From the NCBI GenBank assembly GCA_017395275.1, contig JAFPVN010000164.1, forward strand, positions 1-37,868: a stretch of 37,868 bases of DNA. Reading direction: 5' to 3'. The DNA is from Candidatus Methanomethylophilaceae archaeon (GTDB lineage: Archaea; Thermoplasmatota; Thermoplasmata; Methanomassiliicoccales; Methanomethylophilaceae). The position numbers and the translations under genes were made by a program. Below, piece by piece: positions 15,883-24,508 of this stretch. Each line of letters begins with the position of its first letter. Within the stretch, counting starts at the first letter, position 1. The notes under the pieces are model-generated. The model saw nothing but the letters and a program-made list of their open reading frames with translations, was not told the DNA's origin and searched no databases.

Positions 15883-16648
15883 TGAAGTCATATCACAGAT
15901 CAAGCGCGACCACATCGTCAACCTCCTCGAGAAGGGGACCAGGACGGACGGACGCTCCCCCAAGGACATCAGGGAGATCCAGGTCACAACCAACTGCATA
16001 GAGTCCGCGGACGGATCCGCAAGGGTCAAGCTCGGAAACACCGAGGTCATCGCGGGAGTCAAGATCATACCCGGAACACCCTTCCCGGACACCCCCAACT
16101 CGGGAGTGCTCACCACCGGTGCCGAGCTCATCCCCATGGCGCACGCCTCGTTCGAGTCCGGTCCCCCGGGAGAGGACGCGATCGAGCTGGCACGTGTCGT
16201 CGACCGCGGAATCAGGGAGTCGGGAATGGTGGATGTCGAAGGGCTGTGCATCACCCCCGGAGAGGAGGTATGGATGTGCTTCATCGACATGTACGCACTG
16301 GACTACGACGGCAACCTGTTCGACGCATCGAACCTGGCGGCGGTCATGGCCCTCAGGACCGCGATCATACCCGGAGAGCAGTACGGCAAGGGAGAGAACA
16401 AGCCCCTGCCCATCACCTGCACGCCGATATCTGTCACGTCCTGCAAGATAGGAAATACTTTAATACTTGACCCAAATTTCGACGAGGAACACATTGCCTC
16501 GGCACGCCTGACGGTTACGACCGACGACAACGGCAACTTCAGGGCGATGCAGAAGGGCGGAAAGGGTTCGATCACTCTCGACGAACTCAGCCAGTGCCTG
16601 GATGCCGCGGTCGAGAAGGGCAAGGAAATCAGAAAGATCATCGGGTGA
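15875..16648 (+). CDS. rrp42: Exosome structural subunit Rrp42
   Basis: 257 residues. An RNase PH-like fold (GTRTDGRSPKDIREI, GSARVKLGNTEVIAGVK) without its own catalytic set, as usual for Rrp42, which pairs with Rrp41 in the six-member ring and lines the RNA channel. The overlap with rrp41 suggests coupled synthesis of the two in equal amounts. rpl37ae begins five bases after the stop. Confidence 0.95.
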   Translation: MSNEVISQIKRDHIVNLLEKGTRTDGRSPKDIREIQVTTNCIESADGSARVKLGNTEVIAGVKIIPGTPFPDTPNSGVLTTGAELIPMAHASFESGPPGEDAIELARVVDRGIRESGMVDVEGLCITPGEEVWMCFIDMYALDYDGNLFDASNLAAVMALRTAIIPGEQYGKGENKPLPITCTPISVTSCKIGNTLILDPNFDEEHIASARLTVTTDDNGNFRAMQKGGKGSITLDELSQCLDAAVEKGKEIRKIIG

Positions 16649-16653
16649 TACCA

Positions 16654-16905
16654 ATGTCAAAGAGAACCAACAAAGCAGGAACCTCCGGAAGGTTCGGCGC
16701 AAGGTACGGAGTCGTTATCCGCAACAGGGTAAAGACCATCGAAGCAGACCAGAGAAAATTCCACGAGTGCCCCATCTGCCACCACGTCTCTGTCAAGAGA
16801 GTAAGCTCGGGCATCTGGAACTGCAGGCACTGCGGTGCCAAGTTCGCGGCCGGATCCTACTCCCCCGAGGCGAAGAAGCAGATCTCCCAGGTCGCAGAGA
16901 ACTGA
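16654..16905 (+). CDS. rpl37ae: 50S ribosomal protein L37Ae
   Basis: 83 residues. The basic N-terminus (GTSGRFGARYGVVIRNRV) is followed by a zinc ribbon CPICHHVSVKRVSSGIWNCRHC, the L37Ae signature. A large-subunit protein found in archaea and eukaryotes. The ATG at 16654 follows rrp42 closely; an in-frame ATG 60 bases upstream lies inside rrp42 and was rejected. Confidence 0.95.
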   Translation: MSKRTNKAGTSGRFGARYGVVIRNRVKTIEADQRKFHECPICHHVSVKRVSSGIWNCRHCGAKFAAGSYSPEAKKQISQVAEN

Positions 16906-16926
16906 ATCATCTGAGAGGTGATTGGA

Positions 16927-17058
16927 TTGTACAGATGCGGAAAATGCAACGAGCCTATCAGGGACGTCAACAGCCTCGGTCTCCAGTGCGAGAAGTGCAG
17001 GTCAAGGATCGTCTACAAGGACAGGCCCAACACGAAGAAGACGCTGAAGTCCGACTGA
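16927..17058 (+). CDS. rpoP: DNA-directed RNA polymerase subunit P (Rpb12-like)
   Basis: A 43-residue zinc-ribbon protein read from a TTG start. The protein begins (M)YRCGKCNEPI and continues LGLQCEKCRSRIVYKDRP, the CxxC...CxxC and R-I-x-YK-x-RP pattern of archaeal RpoP/Rpb12. GAGGTG lies seven bases before the TTG. It is located between rpl37ae and pcc1, where archaeal genomes commonly place it. It is very short and starts with TTG, so automated callers may miss it. Confidence 0.9.
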   Translation: MYRCGKCNEPIRDVNSLGLQCEKCRSRIVYKDRPNTKKTLKSD

Positions 17059-17064
17059 ACGATC

Positions 17065-17298
17065 ATGCTGAACGCGGTGCTCTGTATCGAATCCGACGAT
17101 GCCGGGACCATCTCTTCCGCCCTCCGCCCGGAGGCCGGCAGGGAACTCCCGCGCACCCATGTCGAGATAGAGGACTCGGAAGGCCTCGTCACCGTCAGGA
17201 TCGAGGCAGCCGACACCTCCGCCATGAGGGCTGCGCTCAACTCCTACCTCGGATGCATAAAGATTGTGGAAGACATAAACCGGATCACAGGTGATTGA
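17065..17298 (+). CDS. pcc1: KEOPS complex subunit Pcc1
   Basis: 77 residues. A small alpha-beta protein (ISSALRPEAGRELPRTHVEIED, then a TSAMRAALNSYLGCIKIVEDI helix) matching Pcc1, the dimerisation subunit of KEOPS, which makes the t6A modification of tRNA with Kae1. The sequence is short and divergent, so the call leans partly on position between rpoP and the prefoldin beta gene, where archaeal pcc1 often lies. Its stop directly abuts the next ATG. Confidence 0.85.
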   Translation: MLNAVLCIESDDAGTISSALRPEAGRELPRTHVEIEDSEGLVTVRIEAADTSAMRAALNSYLGCIKIVEDINRITGD

Positions 17299-17652
17299 AT
17301 GAACAACATCAGCCCCCAGCTCCAGAACCAGATCGCGCAGTTCCAGCAGCTCCAGCAGCAGCTCCAGTCCGTGAGCACCCAGAAGCTCCAGATGAACGCG
17401 CAGATCAAGGAGATCGAGAGGACCATCGCGGAACTCGAGAAATCCACCGGGGACGTTTACAGGAACGTAGGTTCCCTCCTCATCAAGGTCGACGACAAGG
17501 AAGCCGTCAAGGCCGAGCTCGAAGAGTCCAAGGAGACCCTCGAGGTCAGGGTCAAGTCCGTCGAGCGCCAGGAGGCGGGACTCCGCGAGAAGTACAACTC
17601 CCTGCAGGAGACCATCAACAAGGCAATGGGCAAGACACAGCCCACCGCCTGA
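17299..17652 (+). CDS. pfdB: Prefoldin subunit beta
   Basis: 117 residues, normal length. Two long coiled-coil helices rich in Gln, Glu and Lys (QNQIAQFQQLQQQLQSV; KAELEESKETLEVRVKSVERQE) flank a beta hairpin containing DVYRNVGSLLIKV, the prefoldin beta signature. With alpha subunits it forms a hexameric jellyfish chaperone that hands unfolded proteins to the thermosome. Last gene of the superoperon; a GC hairpin follows at 17666. Confidence 0.95.
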   Translation: MNNISPQLQNQIAQFQQLQQQLQSVSTQKLQMNAQIKEIERTIAELEKSTGDVYRNVGSLLIKVDDKEAVKAELEESKETLEVRVKSVERQEAGLREKYNSLQETINKAMGKTQPTA

Positions 17653-17665
17653 TCCCAAACCCCAC

Positions 17666-17692
17666 AGCGGCCTCACGGCCGCTTCGTTTCTA
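17666..17692 (+). terminator. Terminator hairpin after the exosome/prefoldin operon
   Basis: A perfect seven-base stem (AGCGGCC / GGCCGCT, loop TCAC) is followed by TCGTTTCT. It lies 13 bases after the prefoldin stop codon and before the promoter of the DHH gene (TCTAAATAG, about 17705-17713). Confidence 0.65.
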
Positions 17693-17735
17693 TCTACTGG
17701 CACATTCTAAATAGGCGTTATACCTACACCATCCC

Positions 17736-18719
17736 ATGGAAGGTTCGTACGCCGAAACCGTCAAGGCGCTTGAGAGCGGAAGGAAGGTCATCCTAGTCCA
17801 CGGGAACGCGGACATGGATGCGATAGGGTCCGCATACGCCCTGTCCCGCGCGTTCGGGGACTGCACCATCATGGCGCCGGGAGGCATCGACCGCGTCAGC
17901 AGGATGGTCACCGAGAAGATGGACATACCCGTCACCGAGGGATGCGACATATCGTCCTTCGACAGGGTCGTGGTCGTGGACACCTCATCCCCGGAACAGC
18001 TGGCGCCGCTGACTGACGTACCGAAGGATGCGGTCATCATCGATCACCACATGCCCACGGGCAAATGGGACGGCTACATGTTCCTGTGCGACCGCACCAA
18101 GACCGCCTGCACGCAGGTCGTCCTGCGCGTCATCAGGGAGAAGGGCGTCCCCATCGACAGGGACATCGGCCTTGCCCTGGCGGGCGGGATGGTCACCGAC
18201 AGCGGCCACTTCCAGTTCTCCAACCCCGAGATGCTCCGCGACTTCGCCGACGTCATGGACGAGGCGGGTCTGGACATGGACGAGGCGTTCAACTTCACCA
18301 GAATGGACATGAGCATGTCCGAGCGCATCGCCATGATGAAGTGCGTGGAGCGCTCCAGGTTCGACCGCGTGGGCGACATGATCGTCGCCGTGTCCTACGG
18401 CGGCAGCTTCGAGGCCTCCGGCTGCAGGGCGCTGCTCCAGGCCGGAGCGGACGTGGTGTTCGTCGCGTCCCAGAGGGACGATGCGTTCAGGATAAGCGCG
18501 AGGGCGACCCAAGACATGATCCGCAGGGGCATAAGCCTGGGCAACATCTTCAAGCAGATCGGTCAGGAGGTCACCGCGGACGGCGGGGGCCACGACGGGG
18601 CTGCAGGCATCTCCGGGATCGGGGACTGCGAGGCCATCCTCCACATCTGCATGCAGAGGACCATGGAGGAGTTCCGCGCGATAAAGAGAAGGGATATGCC
18701 GGCCGAGACCGGCGAATGA
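17736..18719 (+). CDS. DHH-DHHA1 family phosphoesterase
   Basis: 327 residues. The DHH domain has HGNADMDAIGSA, VVDTSSP and the name motif IDHHMP; the C-terminal DHHA1 domain has GGGHDGAAG. Such proteins cleave nanoRNA, pAp or cyclic dinucleotide products with Mn2+; archaeal members next to prefoldin are usually annotated as RecJ-like or oligoribonuclease. The exact substrate cannot be told from sequence. A TATA-like run lies about 27 bases upstream, so it has its own leaderless start. It is convergent with tyrS, with three bases between stop codons. Confidence 0.87.
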   Translation: MEGSYAETVKALESGRKVILVHGNADMDAIGSAYALSRAFGDCTIMAPGGIDRVSRMVTEKMDIPVTEGCDISSFDRVVVVDTSSPEQLAPLTDVPKDAVIIDHHMPTGKWDGYMFLCDRTKTACTQVVLRVIREKGVPIDRDIGLALAGGMVTDSGHFQFSNPEMLRDFADVMDEAGLDMDEAFNFTRMDMSMSERIAMMKCVERSRFDRVGDMIVAVSYGGSFEASGCRALLQAGADVVFVASQRDDAFRISARATQDMIRRGISLGNIFKQIGQEVTADGGGHDGAAGISGIGDCEAILHICMQRTMEEFRAIKRRDMPAETGE

Positions 18720-18722
18720 GTT

Positions 18723-19799
18723 TCAGAGCTTCCCGAGCTTCTTCAGCACGGCGATCATCGCGTCGTAGTTCTCGTGCTTCTTCTCGAAGTACTGCGCGAC
18801 GGGCTCGAGGCACTTGATCAGAGCGTCTGCGGTTCCGGATTTGAGGTCCAGCGGGTGGAGCCTGGGCTTCCCGTCCTCGGTCTGGCTGAAGTAGTAATCC
18901 GTAAGCTCCTCGTAGGACTTGAAGGACACCGCATCGCCGAACTTGGGCTGGATGGTCATCTCCCCGAGGGTGGGGAAGATGATGTACTTGCAGATCATGA
19001 GAACCGGGTTGGTGTCCTCCTCTTCCTTCTCCATGGGGCAGAACGCCTTCTTCATCTTCCTCCTGATGTCCTCGGGGGAATCGTGGATGTTGATGTTGGA
19101 ATCGGGCTTGCTCTTGGACATCTTGGACGCCGTGGGGTCCATCCTGTTGCCTCCGGCGAGACCGGGCAGGAGAGGGGTGTGGAGCGCGATGGGTTTCTTC
19201 CATCCGAGCTTCTCCGCCGCATCCCTGGCGAGCATGTGCGCGCGCCTCTGGTCTATTCCAGCGTAAGCGAGGTCGACGTCCATGCAGAAGATATCCGTGG
19301 CCTGGAGGATAGGGTAGAACAGCTTGGACGAATCCAGCTCCGCCTCGTCCTCGGAACGGCCCATGATGGTCATGGCCCTCTTAACCCTGGACAGGGATGT
19401 GACCTTCGCCACCTTGATGACGTTCTCCCAGTACTTGATGTCGCTGAGGACCTCGGATGCGTACTTGAACTCGACTCCCTCCCTCGGAATACCGAGTGCG
19501 AGGAAGCAGTCCTCCATGTATCTGGCACATGCGCGGATGTTCTCGAGGTCACCTCCGAGCTTGTCGTTGATGTAGGCATGCCAGTCCGCCCAGAATATGG
19601 TGACCTTAAATCCCGCTGCGATGAGGTCGCGGATCTTCGCGGCGACGAGGGCCCATCCCATGTGGACGAGTCCCGAGGGCTCGAAACCGATATATGCCTT
19701 GGGCGAGGGGTTCTTGGCCAGCAATTCCCTGAGCTCGTCCTCCGTGACGATCTCGTCGGCGTTCCTCATTACAAGTGCATATCTCTGCTCTACATCCAT
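18723..19799 (-). CDS. tyrS: Tyrosyl-tRNA synthetase, archaeal type
   Basis: 358 residues. A class I synthetase with AYIGFEPSGLVHMG (HIGH-like, residues 35-48), AGIDQRRAHMLARD (tyrosine pocket region) and KMSKS (226-230). It attaches tyrosine to tRNA-Tyr; the absence of the bacterial S4-like C-terminal domain and the normal length mark the archaeal form. A TATA-like element (about 19825-19833 on the minus strand) lies about 30 bases before the ATG. It is divergent from the ABC transporter operon. Confidence 0.95.
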   Translation of the reverse strand: MDVEQRYALVMRNADEIVTEDELRELLAKNPSPKAYIGFEPSGLVHMGWALVAAKIRDLIAAGFKVTIFWADWHAYINDKLGGDLENIRACARYMEDCFLALGIPREGVEFKYASEVLSDIKYWENVIKVAKVTSLSRVKRAMTIMGRSEDEAELDSSKLFYPILQATDIFCMDVDLAYAGIDQRRAHMLARDAAEKLGWKKPIALHTPLLPGLAGGNRMDPTASKMSKSKPDSNINIHDSPEDIRRKMKKAFCPMEKEEEDTNPVLMICKYIIFPTLGEMTIQPKFGDAVSFKSYEELTDYYFSQTEDGKPRLHPLDLKSGTADALIKCLEPVAQYFEKKHENYDAMIAVLKKLGKL

Positions 19800-19926
19800 A
19801 TGAATCGGGAGGGAATCGACTCCTCTTTAATAAGTATTATCCAGGACGCGCACGCACAGGCGAATGTGTCCCGACCGTCCGCCGGAAATCATACAAACTT
19901 AATAATGAATGAGACGATGCTGGTAC

Positions 19927-20871
19927 ATGCCATCCGATTACCCGATCGAGTTCGTGGACCTCCGCAAGGAATACGGGGCGTTCACCGCCGTGAACGGGTT
20001 GAACCTGAAGATCGAGAAGAACAGCTTCACCGGTCTTCTGGGACCCAACGGCGCAGGGAAGAGCACCTCGCTCAAGATCCTGACCAATCTCATATCAGCC
20101 ACCTCGGGGGATGTGCTCATCAACGGCATCAACGTCCCCGAGAAGCCCAAGGAGGCCCTGCAGGGAGTTGGGACCGTCGTCGAGACCCCTGAGTTCTACC
20201 TCTACCTGACCCCCCGTGAGACCTTCAGGTACATGGGAAACATCTTCGGGATGTCAAAGGAGAGGATCGCTACCGAGACCGATGAGATCCTGCAGAAGGT
20301 CAAGATGACCGAATGGGCAGACAAGCGTCTCGGCACATTCTCCAAGGGGATGAGGCAGAGGATCTCTCTGGGTCTTTCGCTCATGAACAGCCCCGAGGTC
20401 ATAATCCTCGACGAACCCACATCCGGTCTGGACCCCAGAGGGATGTCCGAGATGAGGGAGATCCTGAAGAACGTCCGCGACGAGAACCACGGACTGACCG
20501 TCCTGATGAGCTCCCACATGATGCACGAGGTCACCGACCTCTGCGACCGCATCGCCATGATCAACCACGGAACGCTGCTGGTCCACGACACGCTGGAGAA
20601 CGTACTCGGATCGCGCAACAGCCGTCTGATGAAGGTGCGCCCGCTGGAGCCCGCCAACGAGGAGATGGTCGCCAAGCTGGCGGCCCTCGACAACATCACC
20701 AACGCGGTGATAGACGGAGAGACCATCAACCTCTCCCTCGACGGAGGGGACGAGGAGGAGGCCAGGCTGTTCGAGCAGATCGCCAACGTAGGATTCAGGA
20801 TCCGCTCGGTGTCTGCCGACGAGAACGCATTGGAGGCCAAGTATCTGGACCTCATCAAGGAGTCGAGGTGA
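19927..20871 (+). CDS. ABC transporter ATP-binding protein (ABC-2 exporter type)
   Basis: 314 residues. Walker A GPNGAGKST, signature LGTFSKGMRQR, Walker B VIILDEPTSGLDPRG and the switch His in LMSSHMMHEV are intact. The C-terminal 90 residues form the extra domain seen in DrrA/CcmA-like ATPases. The ATG at 19927 is chosen because AACTTAATAATG (about 19896-19906) sits 25 bases before it; a codon at 19909 would lie upstream of transcription. It is followed after four bases by its permease. The cargo is unknown; such pairs export drugs, lipids or peptides. Confidence 0.92.
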   Translation: MPSDYPIEFVDLRKEYGAFTAVNGLNLKIEKNSFTGLLGPNGAGKSTSLKILTNLISATSGDVLINGINVPEKPKEALQGVGTVVETPEFYLYLTPRETFRYMGNIFGMSKERIATETDEILQKVKMTEWADKRLGTFSKGMRQRISLGLSLMNSPEVIILDEPTSGLDPRGMSEMREILKNVRDENHGLTVLMSSHMMHEVTDLCDRIAMINHGTLLVHDTLENVLGSRNSRLMKVRPLEPANEEMVAKLAALDNITNAVIDGETINLSLDGGDEEEARLFEQIANVGFRIRSVSADENALEAKYLDLIKESR

Positions 20872-20875
20872 TACC

Positions 20876-21679
20876 ATGGAGATACTGTCAAAGACGGTAG
20901 AGAAGATGAGCTCGTACACCACCAACAGCGACATCAAGCAGGTGTTCGCCGTCATGGAGAACGAGATCGTGAAGTTCCTCCGCGGAAAGAAGATCTACAT
21001 CTATCTGGCCATCATCGGACTGCTGATGGCCCTCGACATCGGCATCTCGCTCATGGTCGAGAACTCCGACGGAGTGAGGATGAGCATCACCCAGGACGGG
21101 GATGCCATCGCAAGGTCCCTGCTGGGCAACCTGTATCTCGTCCTGATCATCATGGCCACCCTCTTCACCGCCGGTGCCATCTGTTCCGAGTTCGAGGAGA
21201 GGACCGCGCTGATCCTGCTGACCAAGCCCATCAGGAGACCTACCATCGTATTCGGTAAGTTCCTGGCATCGTTCGCCGTAGGGTTCGCCACCATCCTCCT
21301 GTACCTGATCGTCGCGATCTTCTTCAAGGCGGTCGGCAACGGCCACATAGACGGGGACCTCTTCGCCGGGATGGGCGTGTATCTGATCTACATCATGGCC
21401 ATCACGGGAGTGGCGATGCTGGTGTCCGCCTTCGCCAAGAAGTCCAGCACATCCGCCCTGCTCACGCTATTCATGCTGCTGATCCTGCCCCTGATCCTCG
21501 AGGCGATCCTCGGCATCAAGGGATTCGACACATGGTTCCTCCTCGGATCGCTCGGAGGGGCGGGCGCCGACGTCATATCGGGCGGAGGGGAGCCCCTCAG
21601 GGACATCGCGGCCATGCTCGTATGGCTGATCGTCACCATGGCGGGATCCATCGTACTGTTCAAGAAGAGACAGTTCTGA
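20876..21679 (+). CDS. ABC-2 family transporter permease
   Basis: 267 residues with about six membrane helices (near 42-60, 82-104, 125-150, 160-183, 193-213 and 240-260). GAICSEFEERTALILLTKPI is the conserved ABC-2 cytoplasmic coupling segment. An N-terminal soluble stretch of about 40 residues precedes the first helix. GAGGTGATACC precedes the ATG. A second in-frame ATG ten codons later is possible. It forms a two-gene exporter with the upstream ATPase. Confidence 0.88.
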   Translation: MEILSKTVEKMSSYTTNSDIKQVFAVMENEIVKFLRGKKIYIYLAIIGLLMALDIGISLMVENSDGVRMSITQDGDAIARSLLGNLYLVLIIMATLFTAGAICSEFEERTALILLTKPIRRPTIVFGKFLASFAVGFATILLYLIVAIFFKAVGNGHIDGDLFAGMGVYLIYIMAITGVAMLVSAFAKKSSTSALLTLFMLLILPLILEAILGIKGFDTWFLLGSLGGAGADVISGGGEPLRDIAAMLVWLIVTMAGSIVLFKKRQF

Positions 21680-21711
21680 ACATAACGCAAACCCCTTGCC
21701 AAACCATTTCA

Positions 21712-21718
21712 TTTTTTT
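21712..21718 (+). terminator. Oligo-T terminator after the ABC operon
   Basis: A run of seven T follows the permease stop codon by 32 bases in an otherwise GC-rich sequence. Archaeal RNA polymerase can stop at such runs without a hairpin. The hpt promoter (CGTTATAAAC, 21781-21790) lies beyond it. Confidence 0.5.
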
Positions 21719-21812
21719 ATGTGCCAGCATACGATAATGCATGATTCCGGGATGATCGGCGTACCGGTCCGTCCTGCGAACGTTATAAACGGATAGACGC
21801 AGATTACGGGAT

Positions 21813-22370
21813 ATGCTCGAGGACGTCAGGGAAAGCATCGAGAGCTCCCGGGTGATCACCAAGGGCGATTACCCCTACATAGTGACACCTCTCATGGACG
21901 GGGTACCGTCCATCGACCCGGGGACCCTGCATTCCGTCGTGGAGAGGATGATTCGCATCTCCAAGTTCGACTGCGACATCATCGTCGCCCCCGAGGCCAT
22001 GGGCATACCCTACGCCACGCTCATCTCCATGAAGAAGGGCATACCGTTCACCATCATCAGGAAGAGGTCCTACGGCCTCGAGGGCGAAACGGAGATCGTG
22101 GAGACCACCGGTTACTCGACGACCAAGATGTACATCAACGGCGTGAGACCAGGCATGAAGGTCGTCGTAGTGGACGACGTCGTCAGCACGGGCGGGACGC
22201 TGAGATGCATAGTGGACGGCCTGAGGGACATGGGCGCCGTCGTGACGGAAGTTGTCCTGGCCCTCAACAAGTCCAGGGACATCTTCTCCGTCGAGGAGGA
22301 GATCGGCGTGCCGATAAGGTACGTGGCCAAGATCTGGGTGGAGAACGGGAAGCCCCGCTGCATCTGCTGA
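21813..22370 (+). CDS. hpt: Hypoxanthine/guanine phosphoribosyltransferase-like (archaeal Hpt type)
   Basis: 185 residues. The PRPP-binding motif VVVVDDVVSTGGT and the upstream APEAMGIPYATLIS and IIRKRSYGLEGE blocks match the archaeal hypoxanthine/guanine phosphoribosyltransferase group, which resembles APRT in sequence. It salvages purine bases to nucleotides using PRPP. Base specificity (adenine versus guanine/hypoxanthine) cannot be settled by reading. TATA CGTTATAAAC lies 27 bases before the ATG, so the mRNA is probably leaderless. Confidence 0.86.
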   Translation: MLEDVRESIESSRVITKGDYPYIVTPLMDGVPSIDPGTLHSVVERMIRISKFDCDIIVAPEAMGIPYATLISMKKGIPFTIIRKRSYGLEGETEIVETTGYSTTKMYINGVRPGMKVVVVDDVVSTGGTLRCIVDGLRDMGAVVTEVVLALNKSRDIFSVEEEIGVPIRYVAKIWVENGKPRCIC

Positions 22371-22436
22371 TCCCCGATGCTTACTGACTAACTGTAGCAT
22401 CCCCTTTATAGGTAGAATCCCGGGCCATGTATCTCC

Positions 22437-23708
22437 ATGGACCCCGACCTGCTGCTGATGGTGCTCTACATGTGCCTCATGGGCGCCGCCATGGGCACCC
22501 TCTCGGGCCTCGTCCCGGGGATACACGTGAACACCCTGTCGATGATCCTCCTGGCATTCGGCGGACCGCTGCTGGACGCCGTGTCGGTGTTCGTGCCGTA
22601 CGGTTCCGCCCCCGTCATGCTGGCCTGCTGCATCATGTCAGCCGCCGTGGTCCACAGCATGGTGAGCTTCGTTCCTTCGGCGTTCATCGGGATACCCGAT
22701 ACCGAATCGGTGCTGAGCGTCCTGCCCGCGCACAGGATGGTGCTGGAGGGCGAGGGGATGGTCGCGGTCAGATGCGCCGCAATCGGAAGTCTTACCGGCG
22801 CGATAACTTCTCTGATCATCGCCGTTCCCCTCTATCTGATGCTGGGGAACGGGTTGGGGGACTACCTGAACAGCATATTGATCGCCGTGCTCCTCATAGT
22901 GCTGGCACTTATGGTCCTGGAGGAATCGGGGATGTCGAGGCTGTATGCGCTGGCGATCATAATCGCATCGGGGGCGGCGGGACTTATCGTCATGCTTGAC
23001 ATCGTCCCGATGGAGAGCATCACCGGCATGGAGCCGGAGACCATGTTCCCGCTGCTGACGGGACTCTTCGGCATCCCCTCGCTCATGTGGCAGGGCGGTG
23101 CGGAGATCCCTCCGCAGTACGACGACGAGGTCCTTCCCGTTTCTCCCTCGTACGGCGTTAAGGGCGTCCTGACAGGATGCGTGACGGGATGGTTCCCCGG
23201 GATAACATCCACCGCCGGGGCGATGATCGCCGGCCGCATATTCGGGAACGGCGACACGAGGGGATTCATCTCGATGGTGTCGTCCATAGGCACGGCATCG
23301 GCCATGTCCGCCTTCATCACCCTCAGTCTAACCGGGAAGGAGAGGTCGGGCACCATGTCCGCCATAAACAGCCTGGTGGAGGGTACGGACATCTCCCTCG
23401 GCAGCATGACGTTCACGTGCATCCTCGTATCCATGGGCATCGCCGCCGTGCTCGGATACATCATAACGGTATGGTCCGGGAAGAGGATGTGCACGTTCGT
23501 CCAGCGTCTGGACATGAACGCCTTCAACCGCGCCATACTGATATTGATGATATCCCTGACGATCGTCTTCTGCGGCTACTGGGGGCTCGTGGTCCTCGCC
23601 GCATGCACACTGATCGGAATGGCACCGCTGGTGCTTGGCATCCGCCGCATACATCTGACCGGATGCCTGATCGTCCCCGTCCTGCTGTTCAAGCTCGGAC
23701 TGTTCTGA
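22437..23708 (+). CDS. TctA-family (DUF112) permease, archaeal form
   Basis: 423 residues with roughly ten hydrophobic segments. GTLSGLVPGIHVNTLS near the N-terminus and GWFPGITSTAGAMIAG in the second half are the paired, internally repeated signatures of the TctA tripartite tricarboxylate transporter permease family. No TctB or TctC partner is present, as is usual in archaea, so the substrate is unknown. CTTTATAGG is 29 bases before the ATG. It ends back to back with the nuclease gene, with no bases between the stop codons. Confidence 0.82.
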   Translation: MDPDLLLMVLYMCLMGAAMGTLSGLVPGIHVNTLSMILLAFGGPLLDAVSVFVPYGSAPVMLACCIMSAAVVHSMVSFVPSAFIGIPDTESVLSVLPAHRMVLEGEGMVAVRCAAIGSLTGAITSLIIAVPLYLMLGNGLGDYLNSILIAVLLIVLALMVLEESGMSRLYALAIIIASGAAGLIVMLDIVPMESITGMEPETMFPLLTGLFGIPSLMWQGGAEIPPQYDDEVLPVSPSYGVKGVLTGCVTGWFPGITSTAGAMIAGRIFGNGDTRGFISMVSSIGTASAMSAFITLSLTGKERSGTMSAINSLVEGTDISLGSMTFTCILVSMGIAAVLGYIITVWSGKRMCTFVQRLDMNAFNRAILILMISLTIVFCGYWGLVVLAACTLIGMAPLVLGIRRIHLTGCLIVPVLLFKLGLF

Positions 23709-24482
23709 TCATCTCTTCTTGTTCTTCTTGCCCAAAGAACGGATGTACTTCACGACGTCCTCGTCGGCATCGGTCCACTCGGGGGTGCAGTAGGTGCTCT
23801 TCAGCTCCTTGTACCATGCCGCCGCCTTCTCCATCCACGGGGTCATGTCCTCCTTGTCCTTGACGACCACGCAGGTGTTCTCGGGGGTGGGCACCCACTT
23901 TCCCGGCATGCGGTAGTCCTCCTCCTGGAGGAATCCCACCACGAAGGCAATCTTCTGAAGACCGGAGAGCTCCGCGTACAGCGAGGCCTGCATCATGTAG
24001 GAGTCGGGGACCTTGGTGAAACCGCCGTTCCCGTCGTCCCACTTGGAACGGTCGCTGGCGGTCTTGATCTCTAGTATGGCGGATCTCTTGGCGTTGCACG
24101 TGATGTATCCGTCGACCATGCCGCCGAACATCTCGTTGGTGTGGAAGTGATCGTACTGGCACTTCTCTGCGGGAGCGGGTTCCTCGACTCCCATGGCACC
24201 CTCCATGCCGAGCATTGGGGCGATCTCGGAGATGTGGGCACGGGTCCACTTCCTGAGTATAGGTTCGATGGCGTTCCCGGCCTCGATGTACTTGTTGGAC
24301 TTGTCCCCCGGATACAGTCCGGCGAGCTCGCACGCGACCTTGAAGGGGGTGGAGAACTCGCTCATTCCGAATATCGCTCCGATCCTGTGTCCAGTGATCT
24401 TCTTGAGCTTGGGGGTGTCGAAGTATACGACATGCTCCTCCTCGTCGATCTCCACCAGATTCCTGCTTCCGTCGAATGCCAT
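23709..24482 (-). CDS. YqaJ-like PD-(D/E)XK nuclease
   Basis: 257 residues. The PD-(D/E)XK core is seen as GNAIEP (Glu73), GGMVDGYI (Asp124), AILEIKT (Glu138-x-Lys140) and a Gln-x3-Tyr helix (QASLYAEL, 165-172), the arrangement of the YqaJ/lambda-exonuclease family. The early GHRIGAIFGMSEF block matches the YqaJ N-terminus. These nucleases resect DNA ends with a phage annealing protein; no such partner or other phage gene is near, so it may be domesticated. It ends in a basic KKNKKR tail. The start codon lies inside a perfect inverted repeat. The gene follows the Na/Pi transporter by 26 bases and may be co-transcribed. Confidence 0.8.
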   Translation of the reverse strand: MAFDGSRNLVEIDEEEHVVYFDTPKLKKITGHRIGAIFGMSEFSTPFKVACELAGLYPGDKSNKYIEAGNAIEPILRKWTRAHISEIAPMLGMEGAMGVEEPAPAEKCQYDHFHTNEMFGGMVDGYITCNAKRSAILEIKTASDRSKWDDGNGGFTKVPDSYMMQASLYAELSGLQKIAFVVGFLQEEDYRMPGKWVPTPENTCVVVKDKEDMTPWMEKAAAWYKELKSTYCTPEWTDADEDVVKYIRSLGKKNKKR

Positions 24483-24496
24483 ACATCCCGTATGGC
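24478..24496. repeat. Perfect inverted repeat over the nuclease start codon
   Basis: GCCATAC, five bases, GTATGGC. The left arm contains the complement of the ATG of the YqaJ-like gene. It could be an operator or an RNA hairpin that hides the start codon in the polycistronic mRNA. Confidence 0.5.
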
Positions 24497-24508
24497 AGGC
24501 GCACTAAA

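Noticed and set aside
18774..20192. Plus-strand open frame of 472 residues over tyrS and the ABC gene
   Set aside because: Antisense to tyrS then out of frame with the ABC ATPase; no family features.
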